Positions 38,355 through 47,349 are shown, counted from the first letter of the stretch. The stretch is 64,000 nucleotides of DNA from Aliidongia sp035943795 (GCF_035943795.1 NZ_DASZBY010000085.1:1-64000), one strand, 5' to 3'. Notes: a model not told the origin generated them from the letters alone. Made by a program: numbers and translations.

Positions 38355-39164
38355 ATGGCCGTCGCGATCCCGACCGATCTCCATACCGCGCTCCGGCTGA
38401 TCGGAGACGGCACGCTGCTGGCGATTCCGCCCGACTATGCCGGCGCCGCGCTCGCGGCAACCCGGGCGCTGATCCGTCGAGGCGTGCGAAACCTTCGCCT
38501 GGTCTGCGTACCGCAGAGCGGCCTGCAGGCGGACATGCTGATCGGTGCCGGCGCCGTGGCCGAGATCGAGACCGCCGCCGTGACCCTGGGCGAATACGGC
38601 CTGGCCCCGCGCTTCATCGCCGCCATCCGCAGCGGCGCGATCCGCATCAAGGACGCGACCTGCCCGGCGATCCATGCCGGCTTGCAGGCCAGCGAGAAGG
38701 GCGCGCCCTTCACTGCGATGCGCGGGTTGATCGGCAGCGACCTGCTGACGGTCCGGCCCGACTGGCGGGTGATCGACAATCCGTTCGGCGAGGGCGGCGA
38801 CCCGGTGGCGCTCATTCCGGCGATCCGGCCGGACGTGGCGCTGTTCCATGCGCCAATGGCCGATCGCCACGGCAACGTCTGGGTCGGCAAGCGTCGGGAG
38901 CTGGTGACCATGGCCCATGCCGCGGCCGATACCGTGGTGACGGTCGAGAAACTCTACGACGGTGATCTGCTGGCCGACGAAACCCTGGCGGCCGGTACCC
39001 TGCCAGCGCTCTATGTCAGCGGCATCGCCGTGGTGCCCGAAGGCACATGGCCGATCCGGTTCGGCGCGCGTCCGACCGACGGGGCGCACATGGCCGACTA
39101 TGCCAAACTCGCCCAGACCGAGGCAGGGTTCCAGACCTATCTCGCCCGCGAGCTGGCCCGATGA
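38355..39164 (+). CDS. CoA-transferase family protein, alpha subunit
   Basis: A 269-residue class I CoA-transferase alpha-like subunit related to glutaconate CoA-transferase A and the steroid-ring hydrolase subunit IpdA. GVRNLRLVCVPQSGLQADML and HAPMADRHGNVWVG lie at the usual positions; AMRGLIGSDLL corresponds to the substrate-loop region. It overlaps the beta-subunit gene by four bases (ATGA), the normal arrangement for heteromeric members. The substrate is unknown. Confidence 0.85.
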   Translation: MAVAIPTDLHTALRLIGDGTLLAIPPDYAGAALAATRALIRRGVRNLRLVCVPQSGLQADMLIGAGAVAEIETAAVTLGEYGLAPRFIAAIRSGAIRIKDATCPAIHAGLQASEKGAPFTAMRGLIGSDLLTVRPDWRVIDNPFGEGGDPVALIPAIRPDVALFHAPMADRHGNVWVGKRRELVTMAHAAADTVVTVEKLYDGDLLADETLAAGTLPALYVSGIAVVPEGTWPIRFGARPTDGAHMADYAKLAQTEAGFQTYLARELAR

Positions 39165-39916
39165 GCGCGCCCTGCCGTCCCGAGGAACTGCTGATCGGCG
39201 TCGTCGCGGAATTGATCGGCCGGGTGCGTCACGTCGCGGTCGGCGCCCTGTCACCGATCCCGGCCGCCGCGGCCTTGCTGGGCGCCCGGCGCCATGACGG
39301 CATGCGGGTCTCGATCCTCAACAGCCGGCGGCACAGCTTCTTCACCGACGGCGGGCGGGAGCTGTTCGACTGTGCCGGCCAGGGCCGGATCGACGCCTTC
39401 TTCCTGTCGGGCGGCCAGATCGACGGCGCCGGCAATGTCAATCTGGTCGCGATCGGCGATTATGAGAAGCCCAAGGCGCGGTTCTCCGGCTCGTTCGGCT
39501 CCGCCTATCTCTATTACGTCGTGCCCAAGGTGATCCTGTTCCGGCTTGAACATACCAACCGCACCCTGGTCGAGAAGGTGGATTTCGTCTCGGCACCCGG
39601 CACCAGTCCCGCTGGGACCTATCGGCCCGGTGGACCGCACGCCCTGGTGACCGAGCTGTGCGTGTTCCATTTCGACCGCCAAGCCGGCCGCTTCACGCTC
39701 GCCAGCCTGCATCCTGGCGTGACGCTCGACCAGGTACGCGACCGCACCGGCTTCGCGTTCGAGGCGCCGGAGATCGTGCCGACCACGGCATTCCCGTCCG
39801 ACGAAGACCTGGCGCTGCTGCGTGGCGCGGTCGCCCAGGACCTCGCCGAAACCTATCCCACCTTTGCCGCCGACGTGCTCGGCTGGCACGCCCCTTCCGG
39901 AGAGACCGTCCGATGA
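39161..39916 (+). CDS. CoA-transferase family protein, beta subunit
   Basis: A 251-residue partner of the preceding gene. ELLIGVVAELIGRVRHVAVG opens the domain and GGQIDGAGNVNLVAIGDYE and VDFVSAPGTSPAGTYRPGG are family segments. At the position where transferases carry the acyl-accepting glutamate (the E-S/N-G segment after the second strand), the sequence reads VSILNSRRHSFF, with no Glu. This suggests a hydrolase/lyase-like activity, as in IpdAB, or a relocated residue. The ATG at 39161 is used; an upstream in-frame ATG at 39047 lies inside the alpha gene. It overlaps the next gene by four bases. Confidence 0.85.
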   Translation: MSAPCRPEELLIGVVAELIGRVRHVAVGALSPIPAAAALLGARRHDGMRVSILNSRRHSFFTDGGRELFDCAGQGRIDAFFLSGGQIDGAGNVNLVAIGDYEKPKARFSGSFGSAYLYYVVPKVILFRLEHTNRTLVEKVDFVSAPGTSPAGTYRPGGPHALVTELCVFHFDRQAGRFTLASLHPGVTLDQVRDRTGFAFEAPEIVPTTAFPSDEDLALLRGAVAQDLAETYPTFAADVLGWHAPSGETVR

Positions 39917-41130
39917 GTACCGCGCCGCAACCCCATCCCGGCGCGCTCGCCGGCATCAGGGTGATCGATCTGACCCGCGTTCTGGGTGGCCCCTATTGCA
40001 CGCAGATCCTGGGCGACCATGGGGCGGAAGTGATCAAGATCGAGCCGCCGACCGGCGACGAGACGCGCGGCTGGGGTCCGCCGTTCCGGGACGGCGACGC
40101 GTCCTACTTCATCGGCGTCAATCGCAACAAGCAGGCGATGGCCCTCGATTTCACCAAACCCCAGGCGCGCGAGCTGCTGTTCCGGCTGCTCGAGGATGCC
40201 GACGTGCTGGTCGAGAATTTCAAGGCCGGCACGCTTGAACGCTGGGGCATCGGCTATGAACAGACGCTGCGTGCGCGCTTCCCGAAGCTGATCCATGCCC
40301 GAGTCTCGGGCTTCGGCAGCGACGGGCCGCTGGGTGGCCGGGTCGGCTACGACGCGGTCATCCAGGGCATGGCCGGGCTGATGAGCGTCAATGGCGAGCG
40401 CGGCGGCGCGCCGTTGCGGCTGGGCATTCCGATCGTCGATCTGGCGACCGGCCTCAACACCGCGATCGGCATTCTGATGGCGTTGATCGAGCGCGGCAAA
40501 TCGGGGCTGGGCCAGTTCGTCGAAGCCTCGCTGTTCGACAGCGGCGTGGCACTGCTGCATCCGCACCTGGCCAACTACCTGCTGAACCACAAGACGCCGG
40601 GGCGCACCGGCAGCGCGCATCCGAACATCAGCCCGTACGATTGCTTTCCGACGAAGACGGTGCCGATCTTCCTCGCAGTCGGCAACGACAGGCAATACGC
40701 CCTGTTCTGCAAGAGCCTGGGCATCGAAGCCCTGATCGCCGACCCGCGCTTCGCCGCCAACCGGGACCGGGTCGCCAACCGCGACGCGCTGACGGCACTG
40801 CTGCAGCCGGTCCTGGACGAGCTGGACGGCCATGCTATCGCCGAGCGGTTGCTGGCCGAGGGCGTGCCGTGCGGTCCCGTGCTCGACCTGCCCGACGTCA
40901 TCGCCCATCCCCAGACGATCCATCGCGAGATGGTGGTCCATGACGGCGAGTACAGCGGCTTCGGCACGCCGATCAAGCTGTCGCGCACCCCGGGCGGCGT
41001 GCGGAGCGTCCCGCAGAAATTCGGCCACGCGACCCGTGCGGTGCTGGGGAAGGCCGGTTATACGGATGCTGAAATCGACCAGCTGGTCGCCGACGGCGTC
41101 GCCTTCACGACTCGCGACGGGGCGCCGTGA
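39913..41130 (+). CDS. CaiB/BaiF (class III) CoA-transferase
   Basis: A 405-residue family III CoA-transferase that moves CoA between carboxylic acids through an aspartyl-CoA intermediate. VIDLTRVLGGPYCTQILGDH and EVIKIEPPTGDETR form the N-terminal nucleotide-like fold. The catalytic Asp is probably D176 in GIPIVDLATG. NPYDCFPTKT-like (here SPYDCFPTKT) and GVPCGPVLDLPDV complete the signature. It is embedded between the class I CoA-transferase pair and a thioesterase, each overlapping by four bases. The substrate is unknown. Confidence 0.92.
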   Translation: MSTAPQPHPGALAGIRVIDLTRVLGGPYCTQILGDHGAEVIKIEPPTGDETRGWGPPFRDGDASYFIGVNRNKQAMALDFTKPQARELLFRLLEDADVLVENFKAGTLERWGIGYEQTLRARFPKLIHARVSGFGSDGPLGGRVGYDAVIQGMAGLMSVNGERGGAPLRLGIPIVDLATGLNTAIGILMALIERGKSGLGQFVEASLFDSGVALLHPHLANYLLNHKTPGRTGSAHPNISPYDCFPTKTVPIFLAVGNDRQYALFCKSLGIEALIADPRFAANRDRVANRDALTALLQPVLDELDGHAIAERLLAEGVPCGPVLDLPDVIAHPQTIHREMVVHDGEYSGFGTPIKLSRTPGGVRSVPQKFGHATRAVLGKAGYTDAEIDQLVADGVAFTTRDGAP

Positions 41131-41576
41131 GCGACCTCCTCGACCGGTCGAGTTTTACTTACTGGCACGAGGATGTGCTGCGCTTCGGCGATCTCGACCG
41201 GCAGAACCATGTCAACAACGTCGCCTTCGCCAGTTTCTGCGAGAACGGCCGGGTTCGTTTCTTCGACACGGTCGTGCGCCCGCTGATCGGTTGGGACGAT
41301 CTGTTCGTGCTGGTCAGGATCGTTATCGACTATCGCCACGAGGTGCATTATCCGGGCTCGATCGAGGTCGGCACCCGGCTGATGAAGCTCGGCCGCAGTT
41401 CCGTCACTTTCGGCCAAGGCCTGTTCAACAATGGACGCTGCGTGGCTACGTCCGAGGCCGTCGTCGTGCTGATGGACGTGACGACGCGGAAGTCCCGGCC
41501 GTTTCCGGACCACGCCGCGTCGACGCTTCGCGCTCTGGCGGAAAGCCTGCCGAAAGCGATCGAGCAGACCGCATAG
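41127..41576 (+). CDS. Hotdog-fold acyl-CoA thioesterase
   Basis: A 149-residue single-hotdog thioesterase of the 4-hydroxybenzoyl-CoA thioesterase group. RFGDLDRQNHVNNVAFASFC holds the catalytic-type Asp and the HVNN motif, with the glutamate-containing ENGRVRFF after it. The start is a GTG overlapping the CaiB/BaiF stop (GTGA). It is the last gene of the operon and probably releases free acid from the CoA ester handled by the upstream genes. Confidence 0.88.
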   Translation: MSDLLDRSSFTYWHEDVLRFGDLDRQNHVNNVAFASFCENGRVRFFDTVVRPLIGWDDLFVLVRIVIDYRHEVHYPGSIEVGTRLMKLGRSSVTFGQGLFNNGRCVATSEAVVVLMDVTTRKSRPFPDHAASTLRALAESLPKAIEQTA

Positions 41577-41642
41577 CCCGAGAGAACCTGTCCTCGACCA
41601 CCATGTCGTCCATCATCGGCCTGTAAAGACGGACGGTCCCGT

Positions 41643-44549
41643 CTAGCCGGTCGACGCCAGCGCGATCTCGCCCTCCGCGGTCTGGAAGCGCGCGGTCACC
41701 GTCGTGCCGGCGCCGAGGCGCGACGTGATCTCGAGCGCACCGCCCTGCATCTCCATCAGGCGTCGCGACAGCGGCAGGCCCAGCCCGGTACCGTCGCCCT
41801 CCCGGTTGCGGGCGTTGTCGACCTGGCCGAACGGCTCGACCACCTTCACCAGGTCTTCGGGCGAGATGCCGATGCCGGAATCCGCGACCGAAATCGCCGG
41901 CGTTCCATCGGCGGCCCGGAAGACCGAGATCCTTACCTGGCCGCCGGTCGGCGTGAATTTTATCGCATTGGACAAAAGATTGAGCAGCACCTGCTTGATC
42001 CGCACCGGATCGCCCATCGCGTCCGGCGCATCACCTTCGATCACCGAGCCGAGCTCGACCCCCTTCTGCTCTGCCTTCGTCGCCATCAAGCGGCAGCTCG
42101 TCGCGACCAATGTGCCGAGTTCGACCGGTTCCTGATGCAGCACCAGCGCACCCGCCTCAAGCTTCGCGAAATCGAGAATGTCGTTAATGATGGCCAGCAG
42201 GTGCTCGCCGCTCGCATGGATATCGTCCACATATTCCCGGTATTTCGGCACGCCCAGCGGACCCAGCGTTTCATGGCGCATCAGGTCGGCAAAGCCGATG
42301 ACCGCGTTCAACGGCGTGCGCAGTTCGTGGCTCATGTTCGAAAAGAACGCGCTGCGCATGCGGTTCGATCGTTCGGCCTCGTCATGGGCGGCGCGCAGCT
42401 TTTCCTCGTTCGCCTTCTGGCGGCTGTTGTCGCGCACCACGCCGACGATTTCGACCGGCGCGCCGGTGACCGCATCGCGCACCAGCTTCAGACGTGTGTC
42501 GACCCAGATCAGATGGCCTGCCTTGTGGTGGACACGGTATTCGATCCCGACCACATCGCGCAGACCCGCCGCCAGATCGGCGATCGCGTTCGTGACCATC
42601 TGACGATCGGCAGCAAAGACGATGTCGCCGGCGATGCCCGTCTTCAGTTCATCCAACTCGTAGCCCAGGACGTCGCGATAGGCCGGTGACAGATAGACGC
42701 GCTGCCCGTCGAGCCGCAGGCGGATGATCATGTCGGTGGAGTTTTCCGCCAACAGCCGGTAGCGCCCCTCGCTCTCGCGCAATTCGTCTTCGCTGCGCAC
42801 ACGCTCGGTCACGTCGCGCAGCATGCTGATGAGTTCGATCGCCTGGCCCGTGACTTCGTCCTTGAGCAGCCGGTCCCGGGCTTCGAGCCATATCGTTCGC
42901 CCGTCGCGATGCAGTGCGCGAAAGCTGTACACGCCGATCTCGGGTCCGCTTCCCCGCATCATCGCGCTGAAGCGATCGGCGACCAGAGGCCGATCTTCGG
43001 GGTGAACCCGAGAGAGATCGTTGCAATCCGTCATGTCGGCTGGATCGAGCCCGAGGATCTCCCGACAGGCCGGCGATACATAGCGGCGCGTGCCGTCGGG
43101 ACCGATGCGCAGGATGATGTCGGTCGCATTCTCTGCGATCGCCCGGAACCGTAGCTCGCTCTCGCGCTTTGCCCGCTCGGCGGCGATCCGGGCACCCACG
43201 TCGCGGACGACGCTGACGATTTCTCCGGTGGGCTGCCCCGCGCCGTCGCGTACGACCCGCGACTTCGACTCGACCCAGGCCCAATGCCCGGCGGCATGCC
43301 GGATGCGATGACAGCTCATCCCTTCCTCGCCACCGTCCAGCAGCCTGTGCCACATCGCAGCCACGTCGGCGCTGTCGTCCGGATGGATGAAGTCCTTCGG
43401 GTTGGTCCCGATCAGCTCTTCGGGCGCCACGCCATAGAGGGCGAGCGATGCCGGTGACACGTAGCGCCGTTCCAGCGTCCCGAGATCGTTGACGACGATC
43501 ATGTCGCCGACATTGTCGGCCAGCAGCCGATAGTCGGCCGTCACCCTCGCATTTTCCGCCGCGGCCGCGCTCTGCCGCCGCCAAAGCACCGCAAGGCGCC
43601 AGCCCATCAGCGCCACCACCGAGCCCAGCAGGCCGATGCCAAGCAGATGCGCACGGAAGTCGCGACGCCAGCCTGCCAGCGACTCGCCCTCCTCCGTCGC
43701 GACCAGAATCACCAGCGGCAGGTCAGTCAGGCGGCGATAGGTTTCCATCCGCCTGACACCATCGATCATCGACGGCGCCATGAAGGAGCCGTTCGGCGCC
43801 TGTCGCACATGGTCGAGGAACAGCGGGCCGTCGGCATAACTGTGCCCGATGGCCGTTTCGAGGAACGGGCGGCGCGTGAGCAGGATGCCATCGCCGCGGA
43901 ACACGACGATCGTACCCTGCTGACCCACGGACAAGCTGTCGTAGAGCTGGTCGAAAAAGCTGAGATCCGTGGTGGCGAACACGACGCCGGCAAATCGACC
44001 CTGCGCATCGTCGAGCCTGCGGCTGATCGCGATGCTGAGGCGCCCCGTCGTTCGGCTGACATAGGGCGCCGAAATCGCGATGCCGCGATCGAGCCGGTCC
44101 CGATGGGCGGCGAATATTTCCCGGTTGGCGCCCTCGCCTTTCGGAGCATCGGGAAACGAAGTGGCGAACCATTTGCCCGCCTGATCCAGCACCACCAGAT
44201 CGCGCAGTTGCGGCGTGACCCGCGCGCGGTTCTTCAGCACCGTATCGACTTCCGTCGCCCGCGCGGGATCCAGGCCCTCGGCCGCGACCCGCTCTTGCAC
44301 CTCCCGCAACGGCAGGTCGATCAGGTCGATCGAGCGGGCGACCTGCTGTGCCAGGGCGTCCGCAACGTTCTGCGCCTGTATCCGGGCCACCTCCAGGGCG
44401 AGATCGCGCGCCTGCCAACTGTGCCACAGATCGAGGCCGACGAGCGACAGCACCACGATCGCCACGAGGCCCGCGGCAGTCGCCGGCAACGCCATCCCCG
44501 CGAACCGGCGATGGGCACCTTCAGTAGCTGGCCGGAGGGCAGGCTTCAT
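41643..44549 (-). CDS. Multi-PAS sensor histidine kinase with periplasmic Cache-like domain
   Basis: A 968-residue membrane kinase. A first membrane segment (about residues 26-42) and a second near 310-330 flank a periplasmic region of about 265 residues that looks like a double Cache sensor (RVTPQLRDLVVLDQAGKW; GRLSIAISRRLDD). Three PAS/PAC units follow (each ending EIVSVVRDVG, ELISMLRDVT or EIVGVVRDNS), then HisKA with H741 in FFSNMSHELRTPLNAVIGFA and an HATPase (DSGIGIS; GTGLGLPLSRRLM). There is no receiver and no response regulator nearby, so it is an orphan. ATG 44549 is chosen over ATG 44651 because AGGGAG lies upstream. Confidence 0.9.
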   Translation of the reverse strand: MKPALRPATEGAHRRFAGMALPATAAGLVAIVVLSLVGLDLWHSWQARDLALEVARIQAQNVADALAQQVARSIDLIDLPLREVQERVAAEGLDPARATEVDTVLKNRARVTPQLRDLVVLDQAGKWFATSFPDAPKGEGANREIFAAHRDRLDRGIAISAPYVSRTTGRLSIAISRRLDDAQGRFAGVVFATTDLSFFDQLYDSLSVGQQGTIVVFRGDGILLTRRPFLETAIGHSYADGPLFLDHVRQAPNGSFMAPSMIDGVRRMETYRRLTDLPLVILVATEEGESLAGWRRDFRAHLLGIGLLGSVVALMGWRLAVLWRRQSAAAAENARVTADYRLLADNVGDMIVVNDLGTLERRYVSPASLALYGVAPEELIGTNPKDFIHPDDSADVAAMWHRLLDGGEEGMSCHRIRHAAGHWAWVESKSRVVRDGAGQPTGEIVSVVRDVGARIAAERAKRESELRFRAIAENATDIILRIGPDGTRRYVSPACREILGLDPADMTDCNDLSRVHPEDRPLVADRFSAMMRGSGPEIGVYSFRALHRDGRTIWLEARDRLLKDEVTGQAIELISMLRDVTERVRSEDELRESEGRYRLLAENSTDMIIRLRLDGQRVYLSPAYRDVLGYELDELKTGIAGDIVFAADRQMVTNAIADLAAGLRDVVGIEYRVHHKAGHLIWVDTRLKLVRDAVTGAPVEIVGVVRDNSRQKANEEKLRAAHDEAERSNRMRSAFFSNMSHELRTPLNAVIGFADLMRHETLGPLGVPKYREYVDDIHASGEHLLAIINDILDFAKLEAGALVLHQEPVELGTLVATSCRLMATKAEQKGVELGSVIEGDAPDAMGDPVRIKQVLLNLLSNAIKFTPTGGQVRISVFRAADGTPAISVADSGIGISPEDLVKVVEPFGQVDNARNREGDGTGLGLPLSRRLMEMQGGALEITSRLGAGTTVTARFQTAEGEIALASTG

Positions 44550-44700
44550 GGATGGGTCCGCTCCCTGGTAGCGCCGTGTCGATCTTACCGCCCAAATCCG
44601 GACATGCGCCATCGGCGCGGTACTCGTCGCCTCGGCGACTTGACAGCCCATCCGTCATAACGGACACATCGCCCAGTATAGTTACTGGAATGAGCCTTCA

Positions 44701-45342
44701 ATGTATCCTGAACCCACTGATTCGACCAAAGCCGAAGGTCTCGACATCGAAAACCCGGAGGTCGCCAAGGATCCCGCGGCGGAGTTGGCGGCGATCGTCG
44801 GGCGAAATCTGCGGCGGCTGCGGACGCGGCAAGGCCATTCCCTGGAGCGTCTGGCGAAACTGTCCGGCGTCAGCCGCGGCATGCTGGGACAGATCGAGCT
44901 CGGCCGCAGCGCGCCGACGATCGGCCTGCTGTGGAAGATCGCCACCGCGCTCGACGTGACGTTCGCCACCCTGACCGCATCCGGTGCCGGGGGCGGCACC
45001 TGCGTCCTGCGTCGAGATGAGGCCAAGATCCTGTCATCAAGCCTGGGGCGCTTCACTTCACGCGCCCTGTTCCCGTTCGACGGTGAACGGCGCATCGAAT
45101 TCTACGAGTTGCGCATCGCACCGGGTCATACGGAGGGAGCGCCGGCCCACGCGCCCGGAACGATCGAAAACCTGACGGTCAGCGCCGGTCGCCTGGACCT
45201 GTTCGATGGCGAGGAAAGCCATCTCCTGGAAACCGGTGACGCCATCCTGTTCGAGGCAGGGCGCCCCCATCGCTATCGCAATCCCGGCGAGCAGGAGACG
45301 GTCGTCTATCTGGTCATGACCTATGACGAGGCCATCGGCTGA
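44701..45342 (+). CDS. XRE-family regulator with C-terminal cupin
   Basis: A 213-residue transcription factor. Residues about 30-90 are an XRE/Cro helix-turn-helix (RRLRTRQGHSLERLAKLSGV then GMLGQIELGRSAPTIGLLWK). The C-terminal half is a single cupin domain (GHTEGAPAHAPGTIENLTV; GDAILFEAGRPHRYRN), a ligand sensor common in regulators of amino-acid, polyamine or aldehyde metabolism. It is divergent from the PAS kinase and convergent with phaZ. The target is unknown; autoregulation is likely. Confidence 0.88.
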   Translation: MYPEPTDSTKAEGLDIENPEVAKDPAAELAAIVGRNLRRLRTRQGHSLERLAKLSGVSRGMLGQIELGRSAPTIGLLWKIATALDVTFATLTASGAGGGTCVLRRDEAKILSSSLGRFTSRALFPFDGERRIEFYELRIAPGHTEGAPAHAPGTIENLTVSAGRLDLFDGEESHLLETGDAILFEAGRPHRYRNPGEQETVVYLVMTYDEAIG

Positions 45343-45353
45343 ACCAGCCAAAA

Positions 45354-45383
45354 CGCCGGGACCATAAAATCGCAGTCCCGGCG
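45354..45383. terminator. Hairpin between convergent XRE-cupin gene and phaZ
   Basis: CGCCGGGAC (45354-45362) pairs perfectly with GTCCCGGCG (45375-45383) around a 12-nt loop, in the 54-bp gap between two convergent genes. There is no T-tract on either side, so termination is inferred from position. Confidence 0.45.
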
Positions 45384-45396
45384 CCGAAGGTTTCGT

Positions 45397-46614
45397 CTAG
45401 CCGTGGGTCCGGATGAACTCCCGCACCACCGGGTAGATCTCCGTCGACCAGCGGCGGCCGTTGAACACGCCGTAGTGGCCGACCTTCCGCTGCAGATGCT
45501 GCGCTTTCTTGGCGCTGGCGAGACCGGTACAAAGGCTGTGGGCGGCAGACGTCTGACCCACGGCACAGATGTCGTCGTTCTCGCCTTCGACCGTCAGCAG
45601 CGCCGTCTTCTTGATCGCCTTCGGCTCGACCTTGCGGCCCCGGGACACAAAACGCCCGAGCGGCAACGAATGGTCCTGGAAGACTTCCTTGATCGTCTGC
45701 AGATAGAACTCGGCCGGCAGGTCCATCACGGCGGTGTATTCGTCATAGAACTTGCGAGTCGCCTCGGCGCTCTCGCCATCGCCCCTGACCAGATGATGGA
45801 ACAGGTCGACGTGGGCGTTCACATGCCGGTCGAGGTTCATGGTCATGAAGCCGGCCAGTTGCAGGAAGCCCGGATAGACCCGCCGGAACGCTCCCGGATA
45901 GCGCATCGGCACCGACGTGATCACGTTGCGCTCGAACCATTCATGCTCGCGAGTCGTGGCCAGCAGGTTGACCTGCGTCGGGTTGATCCGCGTGTCGATC
46001 GGGCCGCCCATCAGCGTCATGGTCGCCGGCTGGTTGGGCGCGCCGTCGGCCGCCATCAGGGCGACCGCGGCGAAGACCGGCACGGCCGGTTGGCAGACCG
46101 CGATGACGTGATGCTTCGGCCCCAGGAAATTCATGAACCCGCCGAGCGTGTCGATGAAATCGTCCAGATCGAACCGCCCGTGGGACAGCGAGACGCTGCG
46201 CGCGTTCTTCCAGTCGGTGATGTAGACGTCGTTGTCGGGCAACAGCGTCGCGACCGTCCCGCGCAGCAGCGTGGCGAAATGGCCGGACATGGGAGCGACC
46301 AGAAGGATGCGCGGCTGATCGGCCCCGCCCTCCTTGGCGAAATGCAGCAGGTTGCCGAACGGGGTTTCGACCACGTCCTCTTCAATCACCGCGACCTCAC
46401 GGCCGTTGACCATGGTCGTCTCGATGCCGAACGGCGGGCGGCTGTGGGACATGCCGGAGCGCACGACGAGCTCGCACGCGGCTGCCATCGTCCGGACCAT
46501 GATGTTGTCGCCGAAGCCCGGCCAGGGCTGCTTCAGAAAGGCACCGGTCGACTGGGCCATCAAACGAAAGGGCCCCATGACGTCGGCGTGAGCTTGATAA
46601 GCCTGATACAGCAT
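45397..46614 (-). CDS. phaZ: Intracellular poly(3-hydroxybutyrate) depolymerase
   Basis: A 405-residue cytoplasmic PHB depolymerase of the PhaZa1 type, which mobilises storage granules. The N-terminus MLYQAYQAHADVMGPFRLMA is characteristic. The nucleophile is a cysteine (C174, in IAVCQPAVPV) where esterases carry Ser, as in Cupriavidus PhaZa1. LLVAPMSGHFATLLRGTVAT and VYITDWKNARSV are family segments. Upstream lies a region of about 495 bases with a probable promoter and palindrome. PHB synthesis genes are not in the window. Confidence 0.95.
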   Translation of the reverse strand: MLYQAYQAHADVMGPFRLMAQSTGAFLKQPWPGFGDNIMVRTMAAACELVVRSGMSHSRPPFGIETTMVNGREVAVIEEDVVETPFGNLLHFAKEGGADQPRILLVAPMSGHFATLLRGTVATLLPDNDVYITDWKNARSVSLSHGRFDLDDFIDTLGGFMNFLGPKHHVIAVCQPAVPVFAAVALMAADGAPNQPATMTLMGGPIDTRINPTQVNLLATTREHEWFERNVITSVPMRYPGAFRRVYPGFLQLAGFMTMNLDRHVNAHVDLFHHLVRGDGESAEATRKFYDEYTAVMDLPAEFYLQTIKEVFQDHSLPLGRFVSRGRKVEPKAIKKTALLTVEGENDDICAVGQTSAAHSLCTGLASAKKAQHLQRKVGHYGVFNGRRWSTEIYPVVREFIRTHG

Positions 46615-46793
46615 GTGCCGTCACACCTTCCAAAAGGTGACCTCGAAAACCCCGCCGACATGTATCGCCAGCGCGATGGTCTTCGCCGTCTAAGTCATCG
46701 ACGGAGCCGACGGGCCCGGACATTCCAGAACAACCCGCATCGGCCGGCCTTCGTTCCAAGACAACGCGCGAACATCGTCTCGAATTTCACCAC

Positions 46794-46810
46794 ATCGCAA
46801 AATTTGCGAT
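46794..46810. promoter_or_regulatory. 17-bp palindrome at the predicted phaZ transcription start
   Basis: ATCGCAAA and TTTGCGAT are perfect inverted copies around one central base (46794-46801 and 46803-46810). The element lies 6 bases downstream of the predicted -10 box on the minus strand, so bound protein would overlap the start point. It is probably a repressor site; PhaR-like control is one possibility but the sequence is not a proven PhaR site. Confidence 0.6.
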
Positions 46811-46816
46811 CACATC

Positions 46817-46844
46817 AATTTACGCAGACCATGACCCTGGTCAA
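46817..46844 (-). promoter_or_regulatory. Probable sigma-70-type promoter of phaZ
   Basis: On the minus strand TTGACC (46839-46844) is followed after 16 bases by TAAATT (46817-46822). Five of six -35 bases and four of six -10 bases match consensus. This gives a leader of about 195 bases before the phaZ ATG. Prediction only. Confidence 0.45.
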
Positions 46845-47109
46845 GCGGTCATATCTGCTACTTCCACAGACTTCGGGCCGCTTTTTCAGATGATGGAAAA
46901 TATTGGAAGCGCCCGGGCAAAACCGGAGCAAATACTGTGCATTTCGCAACTGCGCTCGTTTTTTCGGCGCCGCAAAATTAATCACAGACTTGGGCACGGG
47001 ATGCCGCCCCTTCCATCACATGACCGAGTTTGCCACCCGGCCGCTGAAGAGGGGCTTAATGAACGGTCGGCGCGGATGATTAACGATCCGCCCCGCCGGT
47101 CGTGGACGG

Positions 47110-47349
47110 TTATTCGCCCGGATTGTCCTTGATGTCCTGCTCGATCTGCGTCGCCAGATCCTTCAGCAGGCGGACGATATCCTCGCGGCTGGTCGCTTCC
47201 GCCGCGGCATTGACGGCCGCCTCGACCATCATCACGCCGACGAGGTAGCCGAGCGCGCCGCCTTCCTCGAGCGCCGCCACCAGATGCTTGTCGGCGATGT
47301 CGGCGGCCTGATCGTAAAGCGCTTCCATCTGGGTGTTTTCGTCGCTCAT
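47110..47349 (-). CDS. Small acidic helical protein, unknown function
   Basis: A 79-residue acidic, Ala-rich protein that appears entirely alpha-helical: MEALYDQAADIADKHLVAAL, then a Gly-containing turn (LGYLVGVMMVEAAVNAA) and a final helix ending in acidic residues. There is no signal peptide or metal motif. It is divergent from sixA with about 175 bases between starts. Similar short proteins of unknown role occur in alphaproteobacteria. Coding bias supports it as a true gene. Confidence 0.65.
   Translation of the reverse strand: MSDENTQMEALYDQAADIADKHLVAALEEGGALGYLVGVMMVEAAVNAAAEATSREDIVRLLKDLATQIEQDIKDNPGE

Larger units (their letters stand above)
46615..47109 (-). other. Intergenic region upstream of phaZ
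   Basis: No supported gene lies in these 495 bases. The central part (about 46790-47000) is clearly richer in A+T than the window average. It contains a probable phaZ promoter and a 17-bp palindrome, both listed separately. The remainder, towards 47109, shows no recognisable feature. Confidence 0.6.
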
